A DNA stretch of 32,032 bases, from positions 15,001 to 47,032 of the forward strand of contig CAUYUJ010000655.1 in NCBI GenBank assembly GCA_963575745.1, written 5' to 3'. Positions within the stretch are counted from its first letter, which is position 1; every line of letters begins with the position of its first letter. Source of the stretch: Prorocentrum cordatum. Lineage: Eukaryota > Sar > Dinophyceae > Prorocentrales > Prorocentraceae. Below are positions 28,245 through 32,032 of the stretch, piece by piece. A program made the position numbers and the translations under genes. The notes below the pieces were generated by a model, which worked only from the letters and a program-made list of their open reading frames with translations, did no database searches and had not been told where the DNA came from.

Positions 28245-28700
28245 TTAGGTGGCCCCATAGGGAGCTCCACCGAAGGCCCTAGTGTCACCGCCCGCATGCG
28301 CCACCCACGCCCATTCTGGCACACCGCTCACACGCTCCGTGGCCCCATGGGGAGCTCCACCGAAGGCCCCAGAGCCACCGCCCGTATGCGTCACCCACAC
28401 CGATTTCGGCACACCCCTCACAAGCTTCGTGGCTCCAAAGGGAGCTTCACCGAAGGCCCTGGTGCCACCGCCCGCATGCGTCACCCACGCCCATCCTGGC
28501 ACAACCCTCACACGTGTCGGTGCCTTATAGGGAGCTCCACCGAAGGCCCTGGCGCCACCGCCCGCATGCGTCACCCACGCCCATTCCAGCACACCTCACA
28601 CGCTACGTGGCCCCATAGGGAGCTCCACCGAACCCTCCAGTGCCATCGCCCGCATGCGTCACCCCCGCTGATTTCGGCACACCCCTCACATGTTTCGTGG
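28245..28700. repeat. 90-bp satellite, monomeric edge
   Basis: Monomers with GGGAGCTCCACCGAAGG at 28263, 28353, 28443, 28533 and 28621 (spacing 90, 90, 90, 88) show no higher-order pattern. They diverge more from one another than the units in the core to the right. This resembles the edge of a satellite array outside its homogenised centre. Confidence 0.9.
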
Positions 28701-31700
28701 CCCCATAGGGAGCTCCACCGAAAGCCCCAGTGCCACCGCCCGCATGCGTCACCCACACAGATTTCTGCACACCCCTCACACGCTTCGTGGCCCCAAAGGG
28801 AGCTCCACCGAAGGCCCCAGTGTCACCGCCTTTATGCATCACCCACGCCTATTCCCGCACACCGCTCACGCGCCCATGGGAGCTCCGCAGGAGGCGCCAG
28901 TGCCACCGCCCGTAGGCGTCACCCACACTGATTTGGGCACACCCCTCACACGTTTCGTGGCCCTATAGGGAGCTCCAACGAAGGCCCTAGCGCCACCGCC
29001 CGCATGCGTCACCCACGCCCATTCCAGCACACCTCTCACGCGTTTCGTGGCCCCACAGGGAGCTCCACCGAAGGCCCCGATGCCACTGCCCGCATGCGTC
29101 GCCCACACTGATTTCGGCACACCCCTCACACATTTCGTGGTCTTATATGGAGCTCCAACGAAAGCCCCAGTGCCACCGCCCGCGCGCGTCACCCACACTG
29201 ATTTCTGCACACCCCTCACACGCTTCGTGGCCCCAAAGGGAGCTCCACCGAAGGCCCCAGTGTCACCGCCTTTATGCATCACCCACGCCCATTCCCGCAC
29301 ACCGCTCACGCGCCCATGGGAGCTCCGCAGGAGGCGCCAGTGCCACCGCCCGTAGGCGTCACCCACACTGATTTGGGCACACCCCTCACACGCTTCGTGG
29401 CCCTATAGGGAGCTCCAACGAAGGCCCTAGCGCCACCGCCCGCATGCGTCACCCACGCCCATTCCAGCACACCTCTCACGCGCTTCGTGGCCCCACAGGG
29501 AGCTCCACCGAAGGCCCCGATGCCACTGCCCGCATGCGTCGCCCACATTGATTTCGGCACACCCCTCACACATTTCGTGGTCTTATATGGAGCTCCAACG
29601 AAAGCCCCAGTGCCACCGCCCGCGCGCGTCACCCATACAGATTTCTGCACACCCATCACACGCTGCGTGGCCCAAAAGGGAGCTCCACCGAAGGCCCCAG
29701 TGCCACCGCCTTTATGCATCACCCACGCCTATTCCCGCACACCGCTCACGCGCCCATGGGAGCTCCGCAGGAGGCGCCAGTGCCACCGCCCGTAGGCGTC
29801 ACCCACACTGATTTGGGCACACCCTTCACACGTTTCGTGGCAACATAGGGAGTTCCAACGAAGGCCCTAGCGCCACCGCCCGCATGCGTCACCCACGCCC
29901 ATTCCAGCACACCTCTCACGCGTTTCGTGGCCCCACAGGGAGCTCCACCGAAGGCCTCGATGCCACTGCCCGCATGCGTCGCCCACACTGATTTCGGCAC
30001 ACCCCTCACACATTTCGTGGTCTTATATGGAGCTCCAACGAAAGCCCCAGCGCCACCGCCCGCGTGCGTCACCCACACAGATTTCTGCACACCCCTCACA
30101 CGCTTCGTGGCCCCAAAGGGAGCTCCACCGAAGGCCCCAGTGTCACCGCCTTTATGCATCACCCACGCCCATTCCCGCACACCGCTCACGCGCCCATGGG
30201 AGCTCCGCAGGAGGCGCCAGTGCCACCGCCCGTAGGCGTCACCCACACTGATTTGGGCACACCCCCCACACGTTTCGTGGCCCTATAGGGAGCTCCAGCG
30301 AAGGCCCTAGCGCCACCGCCCGCATGCGTCACCCACGCCCATTCCAGCACACCTCTCACGCGTTTCGTGGCCCCACAGGGAGCTCCGCCGAAGGCCCCGA
30401 TGCCACTGCCCGCACGCGTCGCCCACACTGATTTCGGCACACCCCTCACACATTTCGTGGTCTTATATGGAGCTCCAACGAAAGCCCCAGTGCCACCGCC
30501 CGCGTGCGCCACCCACACAGATTTCTGCACACCCCTCACACGCTTCGTGGCCCCAAAGGGAGCTCCACCGAAGGCCCCAGTGTCACCGCCTTTATGCATC
30601 ACCCACGCCCATTCCCGCACACCGCTCACGCGCCCATGGGAGCTCCGCAGGAGGCGCCAGTGCCACCGCCCGTAGGCGTCTCCCACACTGATTTGGGCAC
30701 ACCCCTCGCACGTTTCGTGGCCCTATAGGGAGCTCCAACGAAGGCCCTAGCGCCACCGCCCGCATGCGTCACCCACGCCCATTCCAGCACACCTCTCACG
30801 CGCTTCGTGGCCCCACAGGGAGCCCCACCGAAGGCCCCGATGCCACTGCCCGCATGCGTCGCCCACACTGATTTCGGCACACCCCTCACACATTTCGTGG
30901 TCTTATATGGAGCTCCAACGAAAGCTCCAGTGCCACCGCCCGCGTGCGCCACCCACACAGATTTCTGCGCACCCCTCACACGCTTCGTGGCCCCAAAGGG
31001 ATCTCCACCGAAGGCCCCGGCGCCACCGCCTTTATGCATCACCCACGCCCATCCCCGCACACCGCTCACGCGCCCATGGGAGCTCCGCAGGAGGCGCCAG
31101 TGCCACCGCCCGTAGGCGTCACCCACACTGATTTGGGCGCACCCCTCACACGTTTCGTGGCCCTATAGGGAGCTCCAACGAAGGCCCTAGCGCCACCGCC
31201 CGCATGCGTCACCCACGCCCATTCCAGCACACCTCTCACGCGTTTCGTGGCCCCACAGGGAGCTCCACCGAAGGCCCCGACGCCACTGCCCGCATGCGTC
31301 GCCCACACTGATTTCGGCACGCCCCTCGCACATTTCGTGGTCTTATATGGAGCTCCAACGAAAGCCCCAATGCCACCGCCCGCGCGCGTCACCCACACAG
31401 ATTTCTGCACACCCTTCACACGCTGCGTGGCCCCAAAGGGAGCTCCACCGAAGGCCCCAGTGTCACAGCCTTTATGCACCACCCACGCCCATTCCCGCAC
31501 ACTGCTCACGCGCCCGCGGGAGCTCCGCAGAAGGCGCCAGCGTCACAGCCCGTAGGCGTCACCCACACTGATTTGGGCACACCCCTCACACGCTTCGTGG
31601 CCTGATCGGGAGCCCCAACGAAGGCCCTAGCGCCCCACCGCCCGCATGCGTCACCCACGCCCATCCCAGCACACCTATCACGCGTTTCGTGGCCCCGCAG

Positions 31701-32032
31701 GGAGCTCCACCGAAGGCCCCGATGCCACTGCCCGCATGCGTCGCCCACACTGATTTCGGCGCACCCCTCACACATTTCGTGGTCTTATATGGAGCTCCAA
31801 CGAAAGCCCAAGTGCCACCGCCCGCTTGCGTCACCCACACAGATTTCTGCACACCCCTCGCACGCTTCGTGGCCCCAAAGGGAGCTCCACCGAAGGCCCC
31901 AGTGCCACCGCCTTTATGCATCACCCACGCCCATTCCCGCACACCGCTCACGCGCCCATGGGAGCTCCGCAGGAGGCGCCAGTGCCACCGCCCGTAGGCG
32001 TCACCCACACTGATTTGGGCACACCCTCACAC
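28701..32032. repeat. 90/80-bp satellite organised in a 440-bp higher-order repeat
   Basis: Each 440-bp unit holds four 90-bp monomers and one 80-bp monomer that lacks about 10 bp (the CGCTTCGTGG part). The diagnostic AGCTCCGCAG starts at 28881, 29321, 29761, 30201, 30641, 31081, 31521 and 31963, so six intervals are exactly 440 and the last is 442 because of a small insertion near 31635. Corresponding monomers in successive units are almost identical, while different monomers within a unit differ clearly. A conserved CCGTAGGCG puts a stop in the shifted frame of every unit, so no protein is continuous. The array continues past the window. Confidence 0.96.

Noticed and set aside
29047-31997. 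Repeated 102-residue and 166-residue open frames across the large satellite, including an Asp-Phe-Gly triplet that recalls the kinase DFG motif
   Set aside because: The 440-bp unit is not a multiple of three and a stop recurs in each unit, so no long protein exists. The DFG triplet lacks every neighbouring kinase residue and is coincidence.

Overview
This window is eukaryotic nuclear DNA and almost certainly not prokaryotic. It has no operon-like packing, and most of it is non-coding tandem repeat in many unrelated families. The one gene I recognise is a protein-kinase exon that stops abruptly in the catalytic loop, as an exon interrupted by an intron would. The best guess for the host is a dinoflagellate or another repeat-rich alga/alveolate. 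Three things point that way, none conclusive: the kinase resembles alveolate casein kinase 1; an 11-nt match to the end of the dinoflagellate spliced leader lies 112 nt upstream of its start codon; and the genome is GC-rich and saturated with minisatellites.

Layout. 1-2970: a composite of a CAGCCT hexamer array, a 73-bp minisatellite and a conserved tail, present twice. 3040-9170: a degenerate array of about 120-125 bp, very GC-rich, in inverted blocks; one inversion point sits on a run of 31 C. It is broken by copies of a CTTGGG/CCAAGA-rich dispersed element and by a purine-rich block. 9213-11110: a minisatellite built around GACC tetramers. 11155-12960: dispersed-element copies in both orientations around a 44-bp array. 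13020-15420: short-period arrays (11-12 bp, CAA). 15430-16590: mostly unique sequence with three hairpins. 16597-16830: 32 GAC codons, then GGC. 17371-18420: a unique-looking island with two small open frames, each with one hydrophobic segment. 18535-20030: GAT and CAT/CAG arrays around another dispersed-element copy. 20085-22340: a 77-bp array, then an unrelated array of about 90 bp. 22831-24240: largely unique, with a 62-bp duplication. 24242-24733: the casein kinase 1 5' coding exon. 24734-27415: repeat-filled sequence, probably intron, with several dispersed-element copies. 27785-28040: 10-bp and 8-bp arrays. 28245-32032: a large satellite whose 90/80-bp monomers form a 440-bp higher-order repeat that runs off the window.

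I see no gene set acting together. The kinase exon is the only confident coding feature; its C-lobe (DFG and beyond) is not found downstream in the window. Either a very long intron follows, which would include the satellite, or this is an orphan fragment. The long open frames elsewhere are by-products of repeats lacking stop codons. The most interesting signals are the higher-order satellite, the shared core between the 77-bp and 90-bp families, the repeat that begins 17 nt after the kinase homology ends, and the possible relict spliced leader.
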